Position numbers and translations under genes: made by a program. A stretch of 64,000 nucleotides of DNA, taken from positions 248,001-312,000 of the forward strand of contig NZ_SZVO01000009.1 of assembly GCF_005280585.1 (NCBI RefSeq). Reading direction: 5' to 3'. The DNA is from Dyadobacter frigoris (lineage in GTDB: Bacteria > Bacteroidota > Bacteroidia > Cytophagales > Spirosomataceae). Below are positions 8,202 to 16,789 of this stretch, piece after piece; within the stretch, counting starts at the first letter, position 1, and each line of letters opens with the position of its first letter. The notes under the pieces are model-generated. The model did not search any database and was not told the origin of the DNA. It worked only from the letters and a program-made list of their open reading frames with translations.

Positions 8202-9632
8202 ATGAAAAAAATATTTGCATATAAAAATACAGTTTCCCTGCTGGTGCTTTTGCTTTTGGGCGGATGTAAAGAAATGTTCAATGAAAGCGATATTAAAACC
8301 AATCCCAATGCCGTAACGGATGTGGATGTGGCCACACTCTTGTCAGGAACGCTGGTAGGCGTTTCGGAGCTGCATGAGGATACAGACGTTCGTATCTCGG
8401 CGATATGGGCAGGAGCATTGAACGGACTTAGTCGTCAGCACCAGGGTTACGCAGATTATATTGTTTCAGCGCAGAATTTCTCATGGGATCCGCTTTATCC
8501 GGTAGCTGGTCAGGCCAGACTAATTCAAATCAAAGCTGACGCCGCAGGTGATAAATGGACAAAAGGAGTGGGGCAGATTCTGGAGACATTACTCATTGCC
8601 AAAGCTACGGATTTGTATGGTGATGTGCCTTATAGTCAAGCTTTTGATGATGTTAAATATCCAACGCCGGTTTTTGACAAACAAGTTGATGTTTATACGG
8701 CACTGCAAGCCACACTGGATGATGCAATTAAAAATCTTTCCGCTACCGCCGGGCTTTCATTTTCCAAGCAGGATTTTATTTATGGAGGGAACGTTTCCAA
8801 ATGGACAAAGGCTGCCTACACATTAAAAGCCCGGCTTTATCTGCATACAGGAGATTATACAAAAGCGGTGGCCAACGCTACACTGGGCATTAACAGCACA
8901 AGCGGAGATGCACTGATTCCGCATGGCAGCAGCCAGGGAATTGATGCCAATCTGAACTATGTTTTCTTTAAGCTGAACCGTCCTGGTGACACCGGTTTTG
9001 ATAATGCCTATATTCCAACAATACTGCAATCCCGCATCGGTTCGGTTAATACAAAAACAGATGAAACAGCGCTTTACAATCATTTTATAACTGTTGGGAT
9101 TACCGGAACAGGAAGTCTGGATCCGAATGTGGTTGATGGCGCTTTTACACTCGATGCGCCTCATCCGCTTTTAACCTACTATGAAAACCAGTTAATCATT
9201 GCAGAATCCCAGGCTCGTCTGGGTAGTAATGACAAGGCATTGGCGGCGTTGAACCTGGTTCGCAGCAGTCTGGCTGGCGGGTATATGAATGGAAAAACAT
9301 TTGCAGCTACGGGAAGAAAATATGATGCTTACGTTCTGGATGATTTCGGTACTGCCGGATTGGCTAATATCACGCATAAAACAACAGTTCAGACCGCCTT
9401 GTTATATGAAATTATCAGTCAGCGTTACATTTCCTTTTTGATGCAATATGAAGCTTTTAACGACATCCGCCGTTTGGAAAAAGCTCAGCCTGTGGTACAA
9501 TTGCCGATTCCGCTTTATGCAGGTGCAAAGAAACCGGAAAGGTTTATATATCCGCAAAGCGAGATCAATACAAATCCGAATGTACCAACGCCTATTTTAG
9601 ATCAGTTTCAAAAATTACCCATCTATCAGTGA
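8202..9632 (+). CDS. SusD/RagB-family surface lipoprotein (SusD-like_2 type)
   Basis: The protein is 476 aa with a lipoprotein signal (LLVLLLLGGCKEMF; Cys22). The region after it reads NESDIKTNPNAVTDVDVATL, the usual start of the SusD-like_2 group. It carries LYGDVPYSQAFD, KWTKAAYTLKARLYLHTGDY and LTYYENQLIIAESQARLG, which are the TPR-type helices of this fold. The C-terminus has the QRYISFLMQYEAFNDIRRLE helix. It lies directly downstream of the SusC gene and is the surface substrate-binding lid of that transporter. It is followed by a terminator at 9683, so the operon has two genes. Confidence 0.92.
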   Translation: MKKIFAYKNTVSLLVLLLLGGCKEMFNESDIKTNPNAVTDVDVATLLSGTLVGVSELHEDTDVRISAIWAGALNGLSRQHQGYADYIVSAQNFSWDPLYPVAGQARLIQIKADAAGDKWTKGVGQILETLLIAKATDLYGDVPYSQAFDDVKYPTPVFDKQVDVYTALQATLDDAIKNLSATAGLSFSKQDFIYGGNVSKWTKAAYTLKARLYLHTGDYTKAVANATLGINSTSGDALIPHGSSQGIDANLNYVFFKLNRPGDTGFDNAYIPTILQSRIGSVNTKTDETALYNHFITVGITGTGSLDPNVVDGAFTLDAPHPLLTYYENQLIIAESQARLGSNDKALAALNLVRSSLAGGYMNGKTFAATGRKYDAYVLDDFGTAGLANITHKTTVQTALLYEIISQRYISFLMQYEAFNDIRRLEKAQPVVQLPIPLYAGAKKPERFIYPQSEINTNPNVPTPILDQFQKLPIYQ

Positions 9633-9682
9633 GGAATGAGATCTGAGGATCTGGAATAAAATTACTGCACTATTAATGTTTT

Positions 9683-9718
9683 AACTCCCGGCAAAATTTA
9701 CCGGGAGTTATTTGTTTT
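9683..9718 (+). terminator. Terminator of the first SusC/SusD operon
   Basis: AACTCCCGG at 9683-9691 pairs perfectly with CCGGGAGTT at 9701-9709 around a 9-base A-rich loop. A T-rich tail (ATTTGTTTT) follows. It lies about 50 bases after the SusD stop. Confidence 0.85.
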
Positions 9719-9852
9719 GAGCTAATTATCTAACACATCATTACCAATGACGCGTTTATTGCAGGTGAAATAAATGATCTGATTTCTTTTCCTGTTTAAA
9801 GCAACCAAAATGAAATAGTCCACGTAATTGATTTAAACATTACCGGGAAAAG

Positions 9853-10563
9853 ATGGAGAATGAGACGTATGATGATGTTGTTGCATTAGAACTTCCCGCA
9901 CACGTCGTCAGGAAATCAGTATCAGAGAAAAGAATTAAACGCATTTTTGATTTCATATTTTCGCTAGTGTTGGTAGTCCTGATTTTTCCGTGGCTTTTCC
10001 CTTTGGTGGCATTACTGATCGTTCTTAACTCCAAAGGAGGGGTTTTGTTTATTCAAAAACGTACAGGACTGCGCAATAAGGCATTTAATTGTATCAAGTT
10101 TCGCACTATGTATATCAACGATCAGTCGGATACTGTTGCGGCCCGGGAGAATGATAGCCGGATTACCAGCATAGGCAAGTGGTTAAGGATTTATGGTATT
10201 GATGAACTGCCGCAGCTGTTTAACGTACTTTTAGGAGATATGAGCATTGTTGGGCCAAGACCACATATGCATAGTGACAATGTTAAATTTGAGCAGATCG
10301 TAAAAAATTACCAGCGCAGAAATCAAATCAGGCCAGGGATTACCGGACTTGCGCAAGTAAAGGGATACAAAGGGGATTTCACAGACAGCCAGGAGATTGA
10401 AATGAGAGTAGCCCTTGATCTGATTTATACAGATACGTATTCTTTCATACTTGATCTTAAAATAATCATTAGGACAATAAAAGTGACGTTTTTCAGAGGT
10501 AATCAGAATAAGCGAATAGGGACCCGTGTGGATCAGACCTTGCCATGTACGGCGCAGGTTTAG
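9853..10563 (+). CDS. Initiating sugar-phosphate transferase (bacterial sugar transferase family)
   Basis: The protein is 236 aa and has the WcaJ/PglC-type catalytic domain. One membrane-inserted hydrophobic segment spans about 33-58. KFRTM lies at 82-86, DELPQ at 117-121, VGPRP at 133-137 and RPGITGLAQVKG further on; these are hallmark motifs of monotopic phosphoglycosyl transferases. It lacks the extra N-terminal four-helix part of full-length WcaJ. The reaction is transfer of a sugar-1-phosphate from a UDP-sugar to undecaprenyl phosphate, the first step of repeat-unit assembly. It opens the glycan cluster and is followed by a glycosyltransferase 27 bases downstream. The sugar cannot be deduced. 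Confidence 0.92.
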   Translation: MENETYDDVVALELPAHVVRKSVSEKRIKRIFDFIFSLVLVVLIFPWLFPLVALLIVLNSKGGVLFIQKRTGLRNKAFNCIKFRTMYINDQSDTVAARENDSRITSIGKWLRIYGIDELPQLFNVLLGDMSIVGPRPHMHSDNVKFEQIVKNYQRRNQIRPGITGLAQVKGYKGDFTDSQEIEMRVALDLIYTDTYSFILDLKIIIRTIKVTFFRGNQNKRIGTRVDQTLPCTAQV

Positions 10564-10590
10564 TTTGTTTGAAATAAATAATTAACTACG

Positions 10591-11664
10591 ATGGGACAAA
10601 GGGTAAAAACATTTGTGATCCTGAGTCCGGGTTTTCCAAAAGACGAAAACGACAGCACTTGCATTTCTCCGCAACAGCAGTTTGTACAAGGCTTAAAGTT
10701 GAAATTTCCAAACCTTAATATTATTGTGCTGGCCTTTCAATATCCGTTTTTTAAATCGGAATATAACTGGAACGGTGTAAAAGTCATAGCCTTCGGAGGT
10801 GAAAGTAAGAGCAAAATGTTCCGGTTGGCGATCTGGATAAAGGTTTGGCGAACATTGCTGCGGTTAAATGAGCAATATGAAATCGTCGGTTTGCTTAGTT
10901 TTTGGCTTGGCGAATGCGCATTTGTTTCTGATTTATTTTCAAAATATAAAAAGCTAAAACACTACTGCTGGCTATTGGGACAAGATGCCAGAGCGGGCAA
11001 TAAATATGTAAAGTGGATACGACCGGAAGGGAGAGATCTGATCGCCTTATCTGATTTTCTGGTTAGGGAATTTGAGAGAAATTATTCCATCAAACCGAAA
11101 CATATTATTCCGGTAGGTATTATGCCAGCGTTATTTCAATCGGCAGCAAAAGACAGGAATATAACTATTCTGGGAGCCGGGTCACTGATTAAGTTGAAAC
11201 AGTATGAGTTATTTGTTGAAGTTGTTAAAATATTAAAACCTGAATTCCCTTACTTGAAAACAATGATCTGCGGCGACGGACCTGAATTGGAACGATTAAA
11301 GATGCTTTGCAAAGAATCCAATCTCGAAGACGTGCTTTCATTGCCCGGAGAGCTGCCTCATTCAAAAGTTCTGGGATTGATGCAGCGGTCTCAAATTTTC
11401 CTTCACACTTCTGCTTATGAAGGTTTCGGCGCGGTTTGTCTGGAAGCACTTTATGCGGGGGCGGGTGTAATCAGTTTTGTAAAGCCGATGAATGAAGAGA
11501 TACCAAACTGGCATATTGTTGATAATGTGGACGATATGGCTAGTGAAGTTCGTGATATTTTAAACAATCCGCGCAAAACATCCGAGCCGGTAATGCCTTA
11601 CGAGATAAGTAAAAATGCAGAAAAAATGATGGAGCTTTTTAATTATAAAGAGCCTGCAATCTGA
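10591..11664 (+). CDS. Glycosyltransferase family 4 protein
   Basis: The protein is 357 aa with the GT-B fold. Its N-terminal half starts KTFVILSPGFPKDEND. The C-terminal half has LGAGSLIKLKQYELFVE, TMICGDGPELERLKML, and the donor-binding segment SAYEGFGAVCLEALYAGAGV, where the Glu residues of the EX7E motif sit. It is cytoplasmic or membrane-peripheral. It probably adds a sugar to the lipid-linked acceptor made by the upstream transferase. Its 3' end overlaps the convergent minus-strand gene at 11643 by 22 bases, so the two transcripts collide here. Confidence 0.88.
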   Translation: MGQRVKTFVILSPGFPKDENDSTCISPQQQFVQGLKLKFPNLNIIVLAFQYPFFKSEYNWNGVKVIAFGGESKSKMFRLAIWIKVWRTLLRLNEQYEIVGLLSFWLGECAFVSDLFSKYKKLKHYCWLLGQDARAGNKYVKWIRPEGRDLIALSDFLVREFERNYSIKPKHIIPVGIMPALFQSAAKDRNITILGAGSLIKLKQYELFVEVVKILKPEFPYLKTMICGDGPELERLKMLCKESNLEDVLSLPGELPHSKVLGLMQRSQIFLHTSAYEGFGAVCLEALYAGAGVISFVKPMNEEIPNWHIVDNVDDMASEVRDILNNPRKTSEPVMPYEISKNAEKMMELFNYKEPAI

Positions 11665-12740
11665 TTGATTTGTGAAGCAATGGCTTGAAAGGAAAGATGA
11701 TCCTGGAAATAGTCCAGTGTGATTCTTTGTTTTGCCTCAATATCGATTTCCTCAATTTTTTTTAAAACGGAAAGTAAGGCGTCTGCATTTCCGGGTTCGT
11801 AAAGAATTCCGCAAGCTCCGTCATTGGTGATCATACGAAAAGAAAGAATATCAGTTACCAGGGGAATGCAACCACACGACATTGCTTCACAAATGGCTGT
11901 GCCGCTGCCTTCATAATGAGATCCGGAAAGTATAAAATCCGCGCTGTTAAACCAGTATAACAGATCAGCATGTGGTACTTTTCCAACCAGGATTACCGAG
12001 TTTTTATACCGCACACCCAGAAGACTTTTTATTTCTTCAAGCAATTCCTCGGTATGATAAAGCATGTAAAGCTTTGCGTTCTCATTTAATTCCAGATACC
12101 TCACAAATGCGCTGATAACCGTAAGTGGGTCTTTGTTTGCGTTCAGGCGGCCTACCCATAGAAATACAGGATTTCCATTCACATTTGTCCGAGCTTTGGC
12201 GACCTCTTTTTCCATAGGGTAAAAAACAGAAGAGACTTCCATAACTTCATGAATTTTTTCAGCAGAAGCCAGATTGCCAGCTTTTATCCATTGCATACCC
12301 ATCGGATGTGATGCAAAAAGATAGGTGTTGATGCAAAGATCCGCAAGTTTTTGCAAATACTTTTTTAGCCCGCCAAATGGTTTCTCAGCATGATTCTGTG
12401 CGATGATTTTGGTTTTATTACCAAGAAGCAGACGCAATTGAATCACCTGAAACGGATAATGAAGGCCCTGAATCACAACAACATCCGGTTGGAGCGATTT
12501 AATATAGGTGTTAAGTTTAAAAGGGAAAAAACGCAGAGCACCTTGACTGAATCGCTTGAAATGATAATCAACACCTTTGTTATGAAAATGTCCCTCATAA
12601 TTAATTTGTTCAATGCTGATAACCTCGTTATCCTGACTCAACGCTTCCGGAATTCCCGTGTAGGCATTGATCCGGATCAGCCATGACCTGGGATCGTCAA
12701 ATTCAGGCGTATACACATAGCTGGCGAAAATAAATTTCAT
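11643..12740 (-). CDS. Glycosyltransferase family 4 protein
   Basis: The protein is 365 aa with GT-B architecture. The C-terminal domain has FLWVGRLNANKDPLTVISAF, VILVGKVPHADLLYWFNSAD and GSHYEGSGTAICEAMSCGCI, the donor-sugar site with the paired Glu residues of GT4. The N-terminal domain has VVVIQGLHYPFQVIQLRLLL. It is the last gene of a five-gene minus-strand block (11643-16611) and lies 18 bases after the acetyltransferase-like gene. The acceptor and donor are unknown. Its 3' end overlaps the plus-strand gene 10591-11664. Confidence 0.87.
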   Translation of the reverse strand: MKFIFASYVYTPEFDDPRSWLIRINAYTGIPEALSQDNEVISIEQINYEGHFHNKGVDYHFKRFSQGALRFFPFKLNTYIKSLQPDVVVIQGLHYPFQVIQLRLLLGNKTKIIAQNHAEKPFGGLKKYLQKLADLCINTYLFASHPMGMQWIKAGNLASAEKIHEVMEVSSVFYPMEKEVAKARTNVNGNPVFLWVGRLNANKDPLTVISAFVRYLELNENAKLYMLYHTEELLEEIKSLLGVRYKNSVILVGKVPHADLLYWFNSADFILSGSHYEGSGTAICEAMSCGCIPLVTDILSFRMITNDGACGILYEPGNADALLSVLKKIEEIDIEAKQRITLDYFQDHLSFQAIASQINQIAGSL

Positions 12741-12758
12741 TGATTTCCTGTTTTAAGA

Positions 12759-13709
12759 TCAAAAAATATCAATATCAGCGAATGAAAATTGGATTTTGGA
12801 AACATCAATCCCCGAACCCAGATCTTTAATCATAATTGGAAAAGAAGCGGCCGGATCAACGTGCCCTTTCAGTAACTTGTGCAACCGGTTTTTTGTACTT
12901 TCCTGAAACTGTAATTGATGAACTCCAAGTTTGACACAAAGCTTTTTTAATTGCAGGATTACTTCTTCAAAATCATTATCAAAGCCGGAAATATCTCCGA
13001 TAATCAAACCATTCTGGATTTTGATCCAGGCACAGGCGTTCCCGATTTTAATGGTCCGGCTTTCGTTGTAGGTTTTGTACTGAATATATTGATCACTTTT
13101 TAACAGAACCACATGTTCACTGGGCGTAGGGAACTTGGTAAGGTTCTGATTTTCAATAATATATTTTTTTAAAATTATCCCTGCATACCGGCGATACAGC
13201 TTTTGAGAAAAAACAGATTGACGAGCGATTTTTTCCAAAGGAAGCGTATTAACCGGAAAAGTAAATCTTTCCAGTTCTCCAATCTTTTGCCAGTTTAGCT
13301 TAAATAAACCAGTCGTTGAGTTTTGGTTAGGGAAACCGTAAACAAGGCGAATATGCTCTTTGCGGCAAAGCACATAGGTCATGGTTGCCAGCTCGAAAAA
13401 TAAACCCTTTTTTTGGTGATCCGGATGCGTCATCGTATCTGCTGACTGAGCTGCCAAAAGCGGTACGCCGGAAACAGACATGAAACATGGAATTACGCCA
13501 TAATAAGCGGCAGGTAAACCGTTTTGATCGTAAGCTATATAACCAATAAAAACGTGCCCAGTATAGACCGAATCGTATTTAGCGGCCAGATAATCAAGGG
13601 ATAATGATTTTTTGTAAACTGCTTTATAGAGCCATGCAAGGTCAGTAAGCCCCTGATGACTTAACCGTTCAAAACGGTAGTTCTCTACAAGATGTGCTGC
13701 ACTACGCAT
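12759..13709 (-). CDS. GNAT-family N-acetyltransferase-like protein
   Basis: The protein is 316 aa. The N-terminal half is GNAT-like: FIGYIAYDQNGLPAAYYGVI is the central strand pair, and AAQSADTMTHPDHQKKGLFF is the strand-plus-acetyl-CoA loop, where QKKG stands in for the usual Q/RxxGxG/A. RLVYGFPNQNSTTGLFKLNW follows. The C-terminal half is a second, GNAT-like lobe without an obvious CoA loop, as in double-GNAT polysaccharide-cluster enzymes. Its job is probably to acylate an amino sugar or a deacetylated glycan. The start overlaps the end of the deacetylase gene by 8 bases, so the two are translationally linked. This fits an N-deacetylation then re-acylation pair (inference). Confidence 0.75.
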   Translation of the reverse strand: MRSAAHLVENYRFERLSHQGLTDLAWLYKAVYKKSLSLDYLAAKYDSVYTGHVFIGYIAYDQNGLPAAYYGVIPCFMSVSGVPLLAAQSADTMTHPDHQKKGLFFELATMTYVLCRKEHIRLVYGFPNQNSTTGLFKLNWQKIGELERFTFPVNTLPLEKIARQSVFSQKLYRRYAGIILKKYIIENQNLTKFPTPSEHVVLLKSDQYIQYKTYNESRTIKIGNACAWIKIQNGLIIGDISGFDNDFEEVILQLKKLCVKLGVHQLQFQESTKNRLHKLLKGHVDPAASFPIMIKDLGSGIDVSKIQFSFADIDIF

Positions 13710-14703
13710 AGTTTCCCTTTATGATGGCAAAAAGCTGATTGGCGGTCGAAATGAATGGATTGATCGTCAGTCTTTCCTTCATAAAATCATCATTATGATC
13801 CTCTTTATTAAGAAAATCGGTTGCCAGAATCATTTTGTATCCGGCATTTTTCGCTGCTTTCAAAGACTCGCCGTGGTAAGAACCATACGGAAAAGCAAAA
13901 CTGGTGATTTCCTTCCCAATCAGGTTTTCCAAATATTGTTTTGATAAAACTATTTCCTTAGTCGCATCCTGCAAGTCGGTCTGCGACAAGTCATTGTGAT
14001 AATATCCATGTGAACCAATCAAAGCATAAGGCGAAGCGGAAAGCGACTGGATCTGCTCTTCACGCATCTGTATCCAATATTCCTTTTGCTCATCCATTTT
14101 TTCAATGTCCAATAGCGGCCACAATTGATCGATCAATGCCGCCTTCAAATTAAATCCGGACGAACGGAGTTTTGTAATCAGGCTTTTGCCATCGATGGTA
14201 TAATACTTTCCATGTCTGTTTTTATAGTAATCTTCATTCTGAAAACTAAATTTTTCAGGACCATATGTACCGGCAAGCGCCAGAAGATCATTCCATAAAA
14301 TCGAATAACCTGACGCCTGTATTGCTGTGATAAAAAAAGTGGCGGGTATCTGGTACTTTACCAGGAGCGGCAGAACGTAATGGTAGTTATTGGCAAAACC
14401 ATCATCCAAAGTAAGGCAGATATTAAACCGGTCGGTAGCGAAACGACCGGCGTAAAAATCTTCCAGAGAAACCACGTTGAAATACTTTTTGTAAAATTTC
14501 AAATGGTTTTCAAACGCTTCTTTTGTCACAAACAACGTATTAAAGCGGGTCGGATCCTGGCTGCAAACACCATGGTAAAGCAAAATTCTGCATCCTTTGG
14601 ACTGTTTGTAATGACGATTGGCAAGACCAGAAAAATGAATTAAATCCCACATGATATAGCGCAGCTTTCGAAAGACAGCTTTTATTTTGACCAGGATCTT
14701 CAT
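13702..14703 (-). CDS. Polysaccharide deacetylase (NodB domain, carbohydrate esterase 4)
   Basis: The protein is 333 aa. The catalytic domain has RILLYHGV at 39-46, the catalytic/metal pair ICLTLDDGFANNYHYVLPLL (Asp100-Asp101), and the second metal motif GSHGYYHND with His232 and His236. FAFPYGSY follows, as in CE4 enzymes. There is an insert of roughly 70 residues between the two metal motifs. No clear signal peptide is present; the N-terminus has a weak amphipathic helix, so it may act at the inner membrane on lipid-linked glycan. It removes N-acetyl groups from amino sugars. It overlaps both neighbours by a few bases. Confidence 0.87.
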   Translation of the reverse strand: MKILVKIKAVFRKLRYIMWDLIHFSGLANRHYKQSKGCRILLYHGVCSQDPTRFNTLFVTKEAFENHLKFYKKYFNVVSLEDFYAGRFATDRFNICLTLDDGFANNYHYVLPLLVKYQIPATFFITAIQASGYSILWNDLLALAGTYGPEKFSFQNEDYYKNRHGKYYTIDGKSLITKLRSSGFNLKAALIDQLWPLLDIEKMDEQKEYWIQMREEQIQSLSASPYALIGSHGYYHNDLSQTDLQDATKEIVLSKQYLENLIGKEITSFAFPYGSYHGESLKAAKNAGYKMILATDFLNKEDHNDDFMKERLTINPFISTANQLFAIIKGNYA

Positions 14704-15872
14704 TGTTCAGAATCGTTATTGGCAGAAAGTCGCATGGGGAAACTGGCATCTGGCTTGTACTTTTTTATCTCTCCCACCAGATCGGCAAGATCTCCCTGAA
14801 CATATTTTATACGATCTCCCAAATAAATCTTACTAAACCACTGCGATTTGAGATTCGGAAGCTGTTCAAATAAAGATGCATCAAAAAGCCGGATTTTTCC
14901 CTTGTGAATAACAAGCAGAATATCTTCCGGATTTAAATTATAAAAGGTATCCCAATCAGTGTCATTCCTTTTTTGCCTGGCAACAACAAGATCAGCGTCA
15001 AATCCTTCTGTAATTTTTCCAGTGTTTAGTTTCCATACATCAGCCGCCGTGCCCGTAAGGGATTGATATAATTCAGAATCGGTGAGCATACTGGTTTTTC
15101 TGGCAAGTCGCATGTGATCCCAAATATTCCAGGAGCCGGTAAGCGTAGAGTCACTTCCAAATAAAACAGCTGTATGTTTTTTTAATTCTTTGATCCGGGC
15201 GGTTTTGTTGAGAAGAAAATAATTCGACTCGGGGCACCATACCAAAGCTTTAAAATACACGGCCTGCCTAGCTGACATCGCAACGCCATGTACACCAATA
15301 AGTTTTCTTTTAAGCAGGTTCCAACGGATAAGTTTGGTGATTTCTTCGTGTGCCTCCTGGTTGGTTCCTTCGCCCGTATGAATCACAACCGGTTGCCTAA
15401 TTTTAAGCGGATTGTTAAGTTTTTGCTGCCATTTTTTTTCAAATTGAACGGAATGCAGTGTTTGGAAATCTTCAATCACGTTAATAAGCTCTGTCTGGTC
15501 AGTAAATTTTTCACTGTGATTTACGACCGTCGTCACCCCGCAAAGCATATTTTTATACAATCCCCAACGCTCACGAAGCGGAAAAGGCACTTTAAGTGCC
15601 GACGCAATCTCTTCCTTATAATTTTTATGAATATAACCTCCCCATTCGGTGTAGCTGTTGTATTGTGTATCTCCCAAAGCTGCAAAAAGATTAAAATCCA
15701 GATGATCATGGGAATTAATTAGTCCGGGAAAAATTATGGCATCCGAAAAAGTTAGCAGCAGTTTGTCAGTATCCTGAAAAGGGTCTTCTCCAACCTTTTC
15801 GATTTTACCGTCAAAGATTTTAATACTGGCCATTTTGCCGTTTTCAATTACCCGCACATTATTTAATATCAT
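14700..15872 (-). CDS. Metal-dependent amidohydrolase (ATZ/TRZ-like)
   Basis: The protein is 390 aa. It has the amidohydrolase N-terminal beta-sandwich (MILNNVRVIENGKMASIKIF) and FPGLINSHDHLDF with the metal pair His55/His57. Further metal or catalytic residues are VIHTGEGT (His165), LIGVHGVAMS (His195) and LFGSDSTLTGS (Asp241). A C-terminal sandwich returns with NTGKITEGFDADLVVARQ. All residues expected for a zinc or iron amidohydrolase are present, so it is probably active. Known relatives act on small molecules such as chlorohydrolase or deaminase substrates. Its place inside a glycan block, overlapping the deacetylase by 4 bases and the methyltransferase by 14, is unusual; the substrate is unknown. 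Confidence 0.85.
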   Translation of the reverse strand: MILNNVRVIENGKMASIKIFDGKIEKVGEDPFQDTDKLLLTFSDAIIFPGLINSHDHLDFNLFAALGDTQYNSYTEWGGYIHKNYKEEIASALKVPFPLRERWGLYKNMLCGVTTVVNHSEKFTDQTELINVIEDFQTLHSVQFEKKWQQKLNNPLKIRQPVVIHTGEGTNQEAHEEITKLIRWNLLKRKLIGVHGVAMSARQAVYFKALVWCPESNYFLLNKTARIKELKKHTAVLFGSDSTLTGSWNIWDHMRLARKTSMLTDSELYQSLTGTAADVWKLNTGKITEGFDADLVVARQKRNDTDWDTFYNLNPEDILLVIHKGKIRLFDASLFEQLPNLKSQWFSKIYLGDRIKYVQGDLADLVGEIKKYKPDASFPMRLSANNDSEQ

Positions 15873-16611
15873 CGCTTCTTTTTAGATGCAGGCCGTAAAT
15901 AATGGGAAAGCCCTTGTATTTTTCATATACATGCATTGCGTTCCGGTCTGCGTAGTAATGCTTCATGGATTCATCGATCATGATTTCCTGCTTGACAACC
16001 ATTTTGAAATTGTTTTTCAGCAAAATGTTTTCAATCGTACTGATCAGATGCACGAAATTTTGAACGGCGATGTGTTTTTTATGATGCCGAAAAGTTCGTT
16101 TTCCTCCCTGTGATAAAGTTCCGGGATGAAAATCGGTAATAATAATTTCTCCGTTTTCTTTCAATATCCGGCACCAGGCCTGCAAAGCCGCTTCAATGTT
16201 AGGTATATGTGCCACAGTAAGTGTTGAAATGACCAGATCAAAACTTTCAGGAACAGTATCCAAAAAAAGATCGTCGGTGACCTGATGGGTTTGCGCAGCC
16301 GGGAATTTTTCGATTAAACGCGCAAGCATACCTGCCGAAACATCAAACCCGGTTAAAGTCAATGGTTTGTTTTTCAGTATATTAGTCCAGTAGCGCCCTG
16401 TTCCACATCCAATATCCGCTACTTTTTTGCCTTCAACCATTTCTTTTGTCAAAAGTCGGTTAAAAAGAATTTCATCCAGATCCAGCATCAGATTTCCCGG
16501 CTGATCATCATAACTTTCCGACCAGATATCATAGGCTTCGACAGCCCCTGTTTCTTTGATAGAAGGCGGGAAAATGTTTTGTCTTAGATAATTTTTCAGG
16601 AATGCAATCAC
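15859..16611 (-). CDS. Class I SAM-dependent methyltransferase
   Basis: The protein is 250 aa. Motif I is VADIGCGTGRYW (64-75), followed by LTGFDVSAGMLARL, the acidic turn of the Rossmann fold, and FDLVISTLTVAHIPNIEAAL and EIIITDFHP in motifs II and III. It resembles UbiE/BioC-like small-molecule methyltransferases. It is the first gene of the minus-strand block and is divergent from the radical SAM gene at 16790, leaving a 178-base shared promoter region. It probably methylates a sugar or an intermediate of the same pathway. Confidence 0.87.
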   Translation of the reverse strand: MIAFLKNYLRQNIFPPSIKETGAVEAYDIWSESYDDQPGNLMLDLDEILFNRLLTKEMVEGKKVADIGCGTGRYWTNILKNKPLTLTGFDVSAGMLARLIEKFPAAQTHQVTDDLFLDTVPESFDLVISTLTVAHIPNIEAALQAWCRILKENGEIIITDFHPGTLSQGGKRTFRHHKKHIAVQNFVHLISTIENILLKNNFKMVVKQEIMIDESMKHYYADRNAMHVYEKYKGFPIIYGLHLKRSDDIK

Positions 16612-16789
16612 GAGTCGGATGTTAGTAAGGCTATCAGGTTTAAAGTACTTACGTGCAAGCGCGCGCGAAGGTTGCCGGCGTTTGTTTTTTATTTCTGTGC
16701 TCAGGCAACCCGCGTGTATTTGTCATCGTACTGGTTGTATGCAGTTGAATGGGCGGTTAATGGACACAACGTGTATTGCGCGATAAAAG

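Noticed and set aside
16612..16789. Precursor peptide gene for a radical SAM modified peptide
   Set aside because: The short region holds no credible small ORF with a leader-core pattern, and none was seen between the other operon genes.
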